Shown here: one piece after another, positions 18,135 to 25,911 of the stretch
Numbering within the stretch: position 1 is the stretch's first letter
Layout of the letters: every line of letters begins with the position of its first letter
NCBI GenBank assembly: GCA_020628495.1
Contig: JAHDFA010000008.1
Location: 1-41,397, forward strand
DNA length: 41,397 nt
Origin: Hellea sp.
GTDB taxonomy: Bacteria; Pseudomonadota; Alphaproteobacteria; Caulobacterales; Maricaulaceae
Direction: 5' to 3'
Program-made: the position numbers and the translations under genes
Notes under the pieces: generated by a model
Database searches by the model: none
Told to the model about the DNA's origin: nothing
Seen by the model: only the letters and a program-made list of their open reading frames with translations

Positions 18135-18172
18135 GCCACCTACTGAAAATTCAGTAGGTGGCTTTTTCTTTT
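18135..18172. terminator. Bidirectional intrinsic terminator
   Basis: A near-perfect 13-base-pair stem (18135-18147 with 18150-18162) is followed on the plus strand by a T-rich tract (18163-18172). On the minus strand the other flank also gives a T-rich run. It lies between the 162-residue gene and the end of phyR and should stop transcription from both. Confidence 0.88.
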
Positions 18173-18220
18173 TAAAGGATCTTGGACAATATATATAGTT
18201 CATTACCAGAACCTTGATTT

Positions 18221-18991
18221 TTAACTATGGAAGAACAAGGCCTGACTGATAGCGGCTTTCACATTATCCGGCTCGAACGGCTTAGAAATAAGATAGGCTG
18301 GTTCGGGCTTATCGCCTGTGAGCAAACGCTCGGGGAAGGCGGTGATGAAGATAACAGGAACATTATATTTTGCGAGAATATCTTCAACTGCGTCAATGCC
18401 TGAACTGCCATCAGCAAGATGCACATCCGCCAAAACCAATCCAGGCGTTTTTGCTTTTGCGTTCCGAACCGCATCTTCTCGCGTAGCAGAAATACTGTCA
18501 ACGACATGTCCCAACTCTAAAACCAGACCTTCAATATCAGCCGCGATAATTGGTTCATCTTCTATAATAAGAACATTGGTGCGCAGCTCTTTTTCAATAT
18601 CGGCTTCGGCATCTTTTATAAGATCACGCGCATCCGACACACTAATATTCATCACCGCTGCAGTGTCTTCAATTGACAAGCCTTCAAGCGATTGCAGCAA
18701 AAAGGCTTGTCTGGAAACCGGTGTCAGCTTCGAAACCCGTTTGACCGTATTAGAGCCATCAACAGACTCATCTGTTTCCAGCTGCGCACCGGTTGTCGAC
18801 CAAATTGCCAGAAACATGCGGTAAAGCGCAATTTTGGGGCTCAGCGCGGTATCAATATTTGCTTCGCCTGCGGCGAGTGCCTCTAGGGCAGTGCGCACAT
18901 ATGTATCTCCGGAGGCTTGTGAGCCCGTGAGAGCCCGCGCAAATCGGCGTAAATAAGGTAAATACGGACCATAGGTTTCGACTAGGCTCAT
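18221..18991 (-). CDS. phyR: General stress response regulator PhyR
   Basis: A 256-residue anti-anti-sigma factor. Residues ~1-135 are an EcfG-like sigma domain, with region 2 and region 4 parts such as SRQAFLLQSLEGLSIEDTAA. Residues ~138-256 are a response-regulator receiver. The receiver shows the acidic pair in LIIEDEPIIAAD and the phospho-acceptor Asp189 in LADVHLADG, plus the conserved Lys in SKPFEP. Phosphorylation is known to expose the sigma-like domain, which then binds NepR and frees EcfG. The gene is divergent from nepR-ecfG with an EcfG-type promoter between, the classical arrangement. Confidence 0.97.
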   Translation of the reverse strand: MSLVETYGPYLPYLRRFARALTGSQASGDTYVRTALEALAAGEANIDTALSPKIALYRMFLAIWSTTGAQLETDESVDGSNTVKRVSKLTPVSRQAFLLQSLEGLSIEDTAAVMNISVSDARDLIKDAEADIEKELRTNVLIIEDEPIIAADIEGLVLELGHVVDSISATREDAVRNAKAKTPGLVLADVHLADGSSGIDAVEDILAKYNVPVIFITAFPERLLTGDKPEPAYLISKPFEPDNVKAAISQALFFHS

Positions 18992-19040
18992 CGTGTTGTC
19001 TCTTTTCCTAACATTTGTGGAACATTTTTATGTTTTTTGC

Positions 19041-19066
19041 GGAACCAACGCGCGTTCCCTCGCGTT
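19041..19066 (+). promoter_or_regulatory. EcfG promoter of nepR-ecfG (autoregulation)
   Basis: GGAAC at 19041-19045, a 17-base spacer and CGTT at 19063-19066. This matches the alphaproteobacterial general-stress sigma consensus exactly and sits 90 bases before nepR, so EcfG should activate its own operon. Confidence 0.8.
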
Positions 19067-19098
19067 CAGCTGGTTAGCACTCGATTGTTATGTATGAC

Positions 19099-19124
19099 TT
19101 ACGCGCACTTTGCATAACGGTTCC
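19099..19124 (-). promoter_or_regulatory. Candidate EcfG promoter of phyR
   Basis: On the minus strand GGAAC (19124-19120), a 16-base spacer, then CGTAA (19103-19099). It overlaps the divergent control region and would place the start of transcription about 100 bases before phyR. Confidence 0.6.
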
Positions 19125-19155
19125 AGTCAATATTCGCTTTTTTTGAAAGAACGTC

Positions 19156-19356
19156 ATGAGCCAAGATAAAGTTCAGAAGTCCGGAGGCAAGCGAGCCTCA
19201 ATTACGGAATTTTCCGATGATCCCTTAAAGGATAAAATCGGCTCGTCTTTACGAAAAATGTATGACGAGGTTGTCAATGAACCCATCCCGACTGATTTTC
19301 TAAAGCTGCTGGCCAGCGCCGATAAGACATCCTCGTCCGACAATGAGAGTGCTTAA
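19156..19356 (+). CDS. nepR: Anti-sigma factor NepR
   Basis: A 66-residue anti-sigma factor that holds EcfG inactive until PhyR-P takes its place. The conserved NepR core is clear: KIGSSLRKMYDEVVNEPIP followed by DFLKLL (about residues 27-51). The flanks are polar and probably disordered, as usual. The stop TAA at 19354-19356 lies one base before the preferred ecfG start, so the two proteins should be made from one message. Position, size and motif all agree. Confidence 0.96.
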   Translation: MSQDKVQKSGGKRASITEFSDDPLKDKIGSSLRKMYDEVVNEPIPTDFLKLLASADKTSSSDNESA

Positions 19357-19357
19357 T

Positions 19358-19993
19358 ATGTCCGAAACAGCTCAAGTTACCGGCACGGTTTCTAAAACGG
19401 AAGCCGAAGAAGACGTCATTCCCTTTAATGAAGAAGAGTTTCGCAATGAATTGACGGCTCTCATTCCGCATTTGCGCGCTTTTTCGCGATCTCTCTGCGG
19501 GAACGCAACCTTAGCTGATGACGTTGCTCAGGATGCACTTCTCAAGGCGTGGAACGCGCGGGAGCGCTTTCGTCCGGGATCAAACTTGAAGGCCTGGACA
19601 TTCACAATTTTGAGAAATCAGTTTTATTCAATCAAGCGCAGATCTTGGCGGGCGACATCCCTTGAACCGGAAGTCGCGGAACAAACCATAGTCTCCGTTT
19701 CCAATCAAGATGACGGCGTTCGGTTAAATGAGTTACGGTCTGCTCTTGACCGTCTGTCTGATGATCAACGTGAGGCGATTATTCTCGTGGGCGCGACAGG
19801 CATGTCATATGAGGAAGCGGCGGAAGTCTGTGATTGCGCGACAGGCACAATTAAAAGCCGCGTCAGCCGGGCTCGCAAAACACTGCAGTCCATAATGGAT
19901 GAAGGGGATTTCGAAAATAGATCTGACGGCATTGGCGCATTGCAAGCTATGGATGCCATCTTGGATGAAGCTGACAAACTTTCCAACCGATAG
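19358..19993 (+). CDS. ecfG: RNA polymerase sigma factor EcfG
   Basis: An extracytoplasmic-function sigma factor of the EcfG group, the general stress sigma of alphaproteobacteria. Region 2 runs from about LIPHLRAFSRSLCGN through DDVAQDALLKAW to LKAWTFTILRNQF. Region 4 is around LDRLSDDQREAIILVGATGM and the helix-turn-helix CDCATGTIKSRVSRARK. I use ATG 19358 (211 residues), which has a GAGAG ribosome site eight bases upstream; ATG 19343 inside nepR would add five residues. The 35 residues after region 4 are a short acidic tail. The kinase gene begins 16 bases later. Confidence 0.95.
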   Translation: MSETAQVTGTVSKTEAEEDVIPFNEEEFRNELTALIPHLRAFSRSLCGNATLADDVAQDALLKAWNARERFRPGSNLKAWTFTILRNQFYSIKRRSWRATSLEPEVAEQTIVSVSNQDDGVRLNELRSALDRLSDDQREAIILVGATGMSYEEAAEVCDCATGTIKSRVSRARKTLQSIMDEGDFENRSDGIGALQAMDAILDEADKLSNR

Positions 19994-20009
19994 CTGAAAC
20001 GAGCATTTC

Positions 20010-21713
20010 GTGGCGCTGGATAGTGAACTTACAGTAGGCAAGACAAGCGATTTAAGGCGTCGATTTGGCCTCATTCTGGCTTTGGCGCTGCTTCCTATTT
20101 TGTTGCTGTCAATCTGGCAATCCTATCACGATTATAAGCGCGAAACTCAGCTCCGCGAAATCGCTTTGGAAGTATCAGCTGAGGAAGCTGTCTCCGATAT
20201 TGTTGATCTACTCAAAACGGCAAAATCTGTCTTAAATTTATCTGCAGATCTTGTGAGGCCTGAAACATGTCAGGTCGACCTCGGCCGAGTTATGCGAGGC
20301 TTTCCTGACATCTATAATATGGCCACATATTGGGGCGAAGACGAAGAAATTTGCGAGGTCAGGAGCATCAGAACGAATGCGCCGCTCAGTGCTGCGCTGG
20401 AAAATATGACGCCGGAATATCCGTATAAGCTTAATGTTCTGGAGTTCGATGCGGATAATCCCGGTCCCAGACGCACTCTGGTCATGGCCCATGGCAATTT
20501 TGATGCTGAAAAAAATCTGAAAAGCATCTTTTTCTCATCCTACGACCTCTCTACGCTCAGAAACCTGAGAAATCGGGAAATTTTACCGAATGATGTTAAG
20601 GTTTCCATATTCAGTCGTGACGGGCAAATTTTGGTCGGAGATAATAACAGCACAAAAAATGTCCGCGAAAGCTGGGCCGCGCTTTTAGATAATCAGGACA
20701 GAGTAACCATGAGCCTTCCGGATTCCCAAGGCAAACCGCGAGAAATTATCTTATTACCAACAACTGAGAAAGAGTTGTTTCTGGCCATTTCAAGACCAAC
20801 GCCCAGCTTGATTTCCTGGAATCGTGTTAACCCTTGGGCTTCAATTCTTCTGCCAATTCTAGGCTGGATTTTTGCTTATATTGCGATTTGGCTGGCATTG
20901 GACACTTTAATATTGTCACGTATTCGGGCTATGCGACGGGACGTTTTAAAATTCTCGCATTCAAATATCATTCCGCCGCTGGGAAAAGACAAAAACTATT
21001 TCGATGCGATTACGGATTTGCGAAAGAGCTTTAGAACAATGTCCAGTCGAATTGTGGATCGGGAGACGGAACTAAGAACATCACTCAGGGAAAAAGACGA
21101 TATCCTGCGAGAAGTGCATCATCGCGTTAAAAATAATCTTCAAATCATAATTTCCCTACTTAATATGGGAAAACGCCAGGTCGATGACCCCTATTATACG
21201 CAGGCTTTGGACGATACCCGCAATCGTATCACAGCAATTTCTCAAGTTCATAAAACGCTGCATGAGTCTGACGCCATGTTGAGCGTTGACCTTGTACCAT
21301 TCATGAAAGAATTGACGGCCCGCTTAAGCAAGGCATTGGACTTTAAGGCCCGAAATATAAAAATCGTGTCCCACGTAGATGCTGGTGCCGTGAATGCTGA
21401 TACGGCGACCCCCCTCTCGCTGTTCATGGTGGAGGCTTTAACAAATTCCGCAAAGCACGGTCTGCCAGATGGCGGCACAATCAGCACAACACTTGTCGAG
21501 GCAAATGGCGTACTTACGCTCACGGTTCAAGATAATGGTATCGGTGCTGAGGCGGCGTCAAAACGCGATGCGATCAGCCCGGAATTATCGACAAGCACGG
21601 GAACCGGACAAAAATTGATGCAGGGATTTGCGCGTCAATTGGGCGGCACATATATATCTGAAAGCTCCAGCCAAGGTTATATGTGCCGTTTATCCTTTCA
21701 CCGCAGTCGTTGA
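20010..21713 (+). CDS. Membrane HisKA_2-type histidine kinase (PhyK-like)
   Basis: A 567-residue kinase with a membrane span at about 18-35, a periplasmic sensor domain (about 40-272), a second span (about 275-297) and a HAMP-like linker. The dimerisation helix reads EVHHRVKNNLQII with His371 before the conserved RxKN, the HisKA_2 form. The ATP-binding domain has VEALTNSAKHG, DNGIG and a GTGQKLMQGFARQLGG lid. The start is GTG at 20010, 16 bases after ecfG. Kinases of this type next to phyR-nepR-ecfG phosphorylate PhyR, so PhyK is the expected role; I leave the symbol blank because the periplasmic domain is not diagnostic. Confidence 0.92.
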   Translation: MALDSELTVGKTSDLRRRFGLILALALLPILLLSIWQSYHDYKRETQLREIALEVSAEEAVSDIVDLLKTAKSVLNLSADLVRPETCQVDLGRVMRGFPDIYNMATYWGEDEEICEVRSIRTNAPLSAALENMTPEYPYKLNVLEFDADNPGPRRTLVMAHGNFDAEKNLKSIFFSSYDLSTLRNLRNREILPNDVKVSIFSRDGQILVGDNNSTKNVRESWAALLDNQDRVTMSLPDSQGKPREIILLPTTEKELFLAISRPTPSLISWNRVNPWASILLPILGWIFAYIAIWLALDTLILSRIRAMRRDVLKFSHSNIIPPLGKDKNYFDAITDLRKSFRTMSSRIVDRETELRTSLREKDDILREVHHRVKNNLQIIISLLNMGKRQVDDPYYTQALDDTRNRITAISQVHKTLHESDAMLSVDLVPFMKELTARLSKALDFKARNIKIVSHVDAGAVNADTATPLSLFMVEALTNSAKHGLPDGGTISTTLVEANGVLTLTVQDNGIGAEAASKRDAISPELSTSTGTGQKLMQGFARQLGGTYISESSSQGYMCRLSFHRSR

Positions 21714-21735
21714 TATTCCCGAATAGCCAAAAATT

Positions 21736-21768
21736 AAAGACCGATTGCAGGGGAAGCAATCGGTCTTT
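21736..21768. terminator. Hairpin terminator after the kinase gene
   Basis: A 13-base-pair stem (21736-21748 with 21756-21768) and a seven-base loop. The plus-strand tail ends in TTT only. The minus-strand side has a longer T-rich run, so its efficiency in the plus direction is less sure. Confidence 0.65.
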
Positions 21769-21889
21769 GAGTGTGTCGAGGGGAACGACGCCATTACTAC
21801 GCAAGGCTTGGCCATTCGGTTCCATAAAATCTTAATTTTTTGATCTTCTTCAATCTATGCTGGTTTCAAAACGAAGTTTTTAAGGATTT

Positions 21890-21914
21890 GGAACGATTCA
21901 TCTTCGGCCTCGTT
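21890..21914 (+). promoter_or_regulatory. Candidate EcfG promoter of the YqjD-like operon
   Basis: GGAAC at 21890-21894, a 16-base spacer and CGTT at 21911-21914, a full consensus match. The first gene begins at 21972, giving a leader of about 50 bases. Confidence 0.72.
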
Positions 21915-21971
21915 ATTAATGTGACGCCGCACCAATACTGGCGCGCGAAAATGATTAGACGGAGAATTATC

Positions 21972-22286
21972 ATGGCAACTAAGACATCAAAAACGACAGC
22001 AAAGAAAAATGTTGTTGCTTTAAAGCCTGACGTACAGACACAAATCGAAGCTTTGCGGAAGGACATCGCACTTCTCGCGGATGCCGTAAAAGTTCAGACG
22101 AAACAAACCGTCAATGAGCGCACCGCAACAGCAAAAGCTGTTGCTTCAGAAAAAGCTGATGTTGCAAAAGCTAAATATGACGAGCTGACAACAAAGGCTG
22201 AAACCCAAATTAAAGAAAATCCTCTGACATCCATCGCGATTGCAGTAGGTGCAGGAATGCTTTTGGGCGCGATTACGCGCGGCTAA
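21972..22286 (+). CDS. YqjD/ElaB-like (DUF883) membrane-anchored protein
   Basis: A 104-residue protein. The N-terminal two thirds are a charged, coiled-coil-prone helix (about residues 20-80). A short hydrophobic C-terminal anchor with glycines (SIAIAVGAGMLLGAITRG) ends it. This is the DUF883 arrangement of E. coli YqjD/ElaB, inner-membrane proteins that bind ribosomes in stationary phase. I chose ATG 21972, which has GGAG upstream; the longer frame from 21840 would overrun the EcfG promoter. It heads a three-gene operon with a holin-like and a tiny membrane protein. Stress control follows from the promoter at 21890. Confidence 0.85.
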   Translation: MATKTSKTTAKKNVVALKPDVQTQIEALRKDIALLADAVKVQTKQTVNERTATAKAVASEKADVAKAKYDELTTKAETQIKENPLTSIAIAVGAGMLLGAITRG

Positions 22287-22292
22287 TTAAGG

Positions 22293-22727
22293 ATGGCTCT
22301 CGCCAGAACGGCATTAGCCCTCGCGCCAATTTTTATCAGAGCGCGCACCCGTCGGCCAGCTAAACGCTTGGCCGGCGTTGTAGTGTCTATAGGTCTCATG
22401 GCCTTGGCCTGTTTGTTTTTTCTAATCGCCGGCTTTGTCTGGATCACGAAAACCTATGGTGCAGAATTCGGATTTTTGGCTATCGGGCTAACTTTTTTCT
22501 TATTCGCTAACATCATTTACTTTTCGTCACGCGGCTCAAAGGTCAAACCCGAAGATGTGGATGATGAACTGGGCCTAGACCCTATAGCGAAATACATACC
22601 TGACGACTTGCAAAATGACCCGCGAGTGCTGGCGCTTCAGGAAAAAATAAAAGAACACCCTGTCGGATCAACTGCTGCCGCGGTTTCCTTGGGTTTCATC
22701 ATATCCAATCAAGTATTCGGAGATTAA
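22293..22727 (+). CDS. YqjE/holin superfamily-like membrane protein
   Basis: A 144-residue protein with two adjacent membrane segments (about residues 30-50 and 56-77) in a positive-inside setting, and a polar tail of about 55 residues ending in a weakly hydrophobic segment. The pattern fits the YqjE / phage holin 3_6-type family that accompanies YqjD-like genes. The start is six bases after the previous stop, and the stop is three bases before the next small gene. The homology is by pattern only, so the family name is moderate in confidence. Confidence 0.7.
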   Translation: MALARTALALAPIFIRARTRRPAKRLAGVVVSIGLMALACLFFLIAGFVWITKTYGAEFGFLAIGLTFFLFANIIYFSSRGSKVKPEDVDDELGLDPIAKYIPDDLQNDPRVLALQEKIKEHPVGSTAAAVSLGFIISNQVFGD

Positions 22728-22730
22728 ATT

Positions 22731-22880
22731 ATGAGTTACGAAACTTCGGACGGAACAACTCACATTGCAAAAACTGAAGCTCGAGGAGGCAGACGTGTCA
22801 AAGCTATGCCGATCATTTTGGGTATTTCCACTGTCGCTGCAGCTTTCATACTCGCAATTATTTTATTCGTCGCGATTTAA
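22731..22880 (+). CDS. 49-residue single-span membrane protein
   Basis: A 49-codon open frame beginning MSYETSDGTTHIAK. It has a basic stretch (RGGRRVKAM) and then one strong membrane segment (about residues 27-47) that ends IILFVAI. This is an N-in, C-out single-span protein. It starts three bases after the YqjE-like stop and is followed by a terminator, so it is the third gene of the stress operon. I do not know a family. Its position and clear membrane span make it likely to be real. Confidence 0.7.
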   Translation: MSYETSDGTTHIAKTEARGGRRVKAMPIILGISTVAAAFILAIILFVAI

Positions 22881-22902
22881 AAGACACACTTAAAAATTTG
22901 AG

Positions 22903-22931
22903 AAAGCTCTCCGTTTAGGAGAGCTTTTTCG
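22903..22931. terminator. Bidirectional intrinsic terminator
   Basis: A 10-base-pair stem (22903-22912 with 22918-22927), a five-base loop and a T run on the plus side. The minus side also gives a T-rich tail, which suits the converging AMP nucleosidase gene. Confidence 0.85.
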
Positions 22932-22932
22932 T

Positions 22933-24399
22933 TTAACGGAAGACCGGGTCATCCAAACTGCGAAGTTTACGAGAGTGGAGCGTTCCGTTTTCTGCTCCGG
23001 TTTTCATGATGCGCATGGCTTCCAAACCGATATTTAAATGTTGCGCCACGCGGGAACGATAGAAGACCGCTGCTGTACCGGGAAGTTTAATTTCCCCATG
23101 CAGCGGCCTGTCAGAGACACATAGAAGTGTTCCATATGGCACGCGGAAACGGTATCCATTGGCGGCTATCGTTGCGCTTTCCATATCAATTGCAATGGCC
23201 CGGGATTGGTTCAGACGCGGGCGCAGTGCTGCATAGCGCATTTCCCAATTACGGTCATCCGTTGTGACGACCGTTCCGGTGCGAACATGTCGCTTCATCT
23301 CTTGGCCCGATAATTCCATCACATCGCCAATCGCATCTGTCAGAGCAATTTGCACCTCGGCAATTGTCGGGAGAGGAATATCCGGCGGCAAAACATCATC
23401 CAAAACTTGATCATCCCGCAAATAGGCATGCGCCAAAACGAAATCACCCAAAATTTGAGATGACCGCAAGCCGCCGCAATGCCCCAGCATCAGCCAGCAA
23501 TGGCTACGGAGGACTGCGATATGGTCTGTTATTGTTTTCGCATTTGAAGGTCCGACACCAATATTAATCAGCGTAATGCCCATCCCGTCTTCGGCCATGA
23601 GGTGATAAGCCGGCATTTGCGGTAATTTGTAATTTGGATCTTCCGCATAATCCGCCCCATCGGTAATAACGCCCTGACCGGGCGCGCAAAAACCCGTAAT
23701 TGCGGGATCCGTGCCGACGACCTCCCGCGCGTGTTCAACAAATTCGTCAACATAGCGCTGGTAATTCGTGAAAATTACGAATTTCTGGAAACACCCCGGT
23801 TGCGTGCCGGAATAATGCCGAAGCCGCTGCAGAGAATAATCCGTGCGAAGCGCAGGAAACAGGGCCAGCGGATAAGGCTCATCCGAAGCGCGTTCAGTTA
23901 CCCCGTCAGCCAAATCATCATGGATATGGGTAAGATCAGGTAGCGTGAAATGCTGCCCGATTGCCGCAGAGCGTTCCGCTGTTAATTCAAATGAAGATGG
24001 GTCAATTGCGAATACCAAAGGAATTTTTACGTCTGAAGGCCCGACATAATATTCGACCTCATTCGCGGTCTCAATCCGTGTGAGTTGGTCGAGTAAATAG
24101 CTCTCAAAAATATCGGGCGATGTAATGGAGGTCCCGTACCAGCCTGCACCGCGAATAGAGACAAATCCGGAAAATTTTATATCTCCGCTGCGCCGCTTTC
24201 CAATGCGAACCAGAAGATAGGGATAAGTCGGCATGGGGCCGGCAGGGGCTTCTCCGCTCGCGGCATAGGCTTCAAAGGCTGTGTTCAAATCCTCTACTGC
24301 ACCATTATAAAGTCGCCCCAATTCCCGCATGACCTCATCCTTATTTGCACAAGGGGACAAATCGTTAAAAAATGACGGGATATGGCCGAGTAATTTCAA
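22933..24399 (-). CDS. amn: AMP nucleosidase
   Basis: A 488-residue enzyme that splits AMP into adenine and ribose 5-phosphate, which adjusts the adenylate pool and feeds purine salvage. It has the long N-terminal regulatory domain (about 1-180) and then a nucleoside-phosphorylase-type domain. ITLINIGVGPSNAKTITDHI, GHCGGLR, AIDMESATIAANGYRF and SDRPLHGE (with Asp430) are the substrate and catalytic parts. The start is TTG at 24399 with a CGGAG ribosome site about seven bases upstream. Length is normal (about 480-490 residues). It lies between a terminator and the nupC gene on the same strand. Confidence 0.93.
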   Translation of the reverse strand: MKLLGHIPSFFNDLSPCANKDEVMRELGRLYNGAVEDLNTAFEAYAASGEAPAGPMPTYPYLLVRIGKRRSGDIKFSGFVSIRGAGWYGTSITSPDIFESYLLDQLTRIETANEVEYYVGPSDVKIPLVFAIDPSSFELTAERSAAIGQHFTLPDLTHIHDDLADGVTERASDEPYPLALFPALRTDYSLQRLRHYSGTQPGCFQKFVIFTNYQRYVDEFVEHAREVVGTDPAITGFCAPGQGVITDGADYAEDPNYKLPQMPAYHLMAEDGMGITLINIGVGPSNAKTITDHIAVLRSHCWLMLGHCGGLRSSQILGDFVLAHAYLRDDQVLDDVLPPDIPLPTIAEVQIALTDAIGDVMELSGQEMKRHVRTGTVVTTDDRNWEMRYAALRPRLNQSRAIAIDMESATIAANGYRFRVPYGTLLCVSDRPLHGEIKLPGTAAVFYRSRVAQHLNIGLEAMRIMKTGAENGTLHSRKLRSLDDPVFR

Positions 24400-24493
24400 G
24401 TTGGAACTCCGAATGTTAAATTAAATTTTTCAGGCCCTATAGCTTTCCGAACCCATAGGCCAGAAAAATCGTTATCACGTTAAGGTGCGCAAC

Positions 24494-25741
24494 CTATAAA
24501 GGCGAAAGACCTGTCAAGCCAGCAATCGCGATAACGACGGAAGCAATCGCCGCGCTCATAAAATTAGAAAGATTTCCGGCCAAAACCGTTTTCAGCCCGA
24601 GTTTAGAGATTTCCGTTTTTCGCTCAGGCACAACTGCGCTGAGTCCGGCAATCAAAATAGCGAGCCCGCCAAAATTCGCAAAACCGCACAGCGCCAATGT
24701 AATGGCGACTTGCCCCTGTCGTGAGAAATCCTCTTTCACCCCGGTGAAATTAAAATAGGCGAGGAACTCATTGAGAATGACTTTTTCACCGAGAAAACGT
24801 CCGGCCTCTGCCGATTCATTCCACGGCACGCCAATCATCCAAGCCACGGGTTGGAACAGCACGGAGAAAATTCCTTCCAACGACAAATCAGGCTTACCGA
24901 ACCATCCGCCAACGCCGCCCAAAATGCCGTTCAGCAAAGCGATGACCGAAAGCACGGCAATCAGCAACGCCATTACGGCCAGCATGATCTGAAGACCTGT
25001 CATGGCACCATTGGTCAGCGCCTCAATGAGCGATCCTGCTCGTCCGGAGTCCACTTTTTTGGCTTCCTCACTGTCAATATCGAAAGGCGTTTCCGTTTCC
25101 GGTACGAGTATACGCCCCATGAGCAGACCGCCCGGTGCGGCCATGAGCGCAGCGGTGATCAGTAATTTCGGATCAATACCAATCGCGGAGTAAGCGACAA
25201 GGACTGTGCCCGCGACGGAAGACAGGCCCAAGCTCATCATGACGAAAAGCTGGGCGCGCGTGATTTTTGGTAGGTAAGGCAGCACTGTCAGTGGGGCCTC
25301 CGCCATACCGACAAAAATATTGGCGGCGGCACAGGTAGATTCCAAACGGCTGGCACCCGTGATTTTTCGCACGACGGACCCAATTCCGCGAATAATCCAT
25401 GTCATAATGCGCAGATGGAACAGGACAGCAAAGAGAGCGGCGATAAAGATGATGATGGGCAAAATCTGGAAGAAGAAAATAACGTTTGTTCCGCCCTTTT
25501 CATCGCCGAGCTCGCCAAACATAAAGGTCGTGCCTTGTTTGACGAAACCTTTCATGGCTTCGACTCCGGTGGACATGCCGCTCAGAACAAGATCACCCAT
25601 GGGCGTTAAAAGCGCGAAGACAGCAATTGCAATTTGAAGCGCCAAAGTCCGCGCGGCGAGATCATAACGCACAGCCGATTTCGTCTCGGAGAATAGCCAG
25701 GCAACGGCCAGTAAAACGATAATACCAATTAATCCGGTCAT
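24494..25741 (-). CDS. nupC: NupC-family concentrative nucleoside transporter (first copy)
   Basis: A 415-residue inner-membrane nucleoside symporter of the CNT/NupC family with about eight to ten spans. Family parts visible are LFHLRIMTWIIRGIGSVVRK, the substrate-site stretch around AEAPLTVLPYLPKITRAQLF, and NEFLAYFNF and ALCGFANFGGLAIL near the C-terminus. I start it at ATG 25741, with GGGGA upstream; a longer in-frame version from 25852 adds 37 polar residues with no membrane character. It lies downstream of the TonB-dependent receptor on the same strand, with a terminator between them. Confidence 0.9.
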   Translation of the reverse strand: MTGLIGIIVLLAVAWLFSETKSAVRYDLAARTLALQIAIAVFALLTPMGDLVLSGMSTGVEAMKGFVKQGTTFMFGELGDEKGGTNVIFFFQILPIIIFIAALFAVLFHLRIMTWIIRGIGSVVRKITGASRLESTCAAANIFVGMAEAPLTVLPYLPKITRAQLFVMMSLGLSSVAGTVLVAYSAIGIDPKLLITAALMAAPGGLLMGRILVPETETPFDIDSEEAKKVDSGRAGSLIEALTNGAMTGLQIMLAVMALLIAVLSVIALLNGILGGVGGWFGKPDLSLEGIFSVLFQPVAWMIGVPWNESAEAGRFLGEKVILNEFLAYFNFTGVKEDFSRQGQVAITLALCGFANFGGLAILIAGLSAVVPERKTEISKLGLKTVLAGNLSNFMSAAIASVVIAIAGLTGLSPL

Positions 25742-25854
25742 GCGATTTTCCCCGAGGTTCGACCCCGTTTCTCCCCCACGAGAGAGGCGGGCGCAAGGGG
25801 GCGCAAGGTCATGGTTCTGTGGATTATAAATGCACGCTCCGCGCTCACTCACCC

Positions 25855-25884
25855 AATAAAAAAGGCGCCCCGAAGGACGCCTTT
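25855..25884 (-). terminator. Intrinsic terminator after the TonB-dependent receptor gene
   Basis: On the minus strand a GC-rich stem with a TTCG tetraloop is followed by a T run (CTTTTTTATT). The stem pairs fully in this direction only, through one G-U pair; on the plus strand it has a C-A mismatch. Confidence 0.88.
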
Positions 25885-25911
25885 GATAATTCGTATTCCA
25901 AAAGCGAAGTC

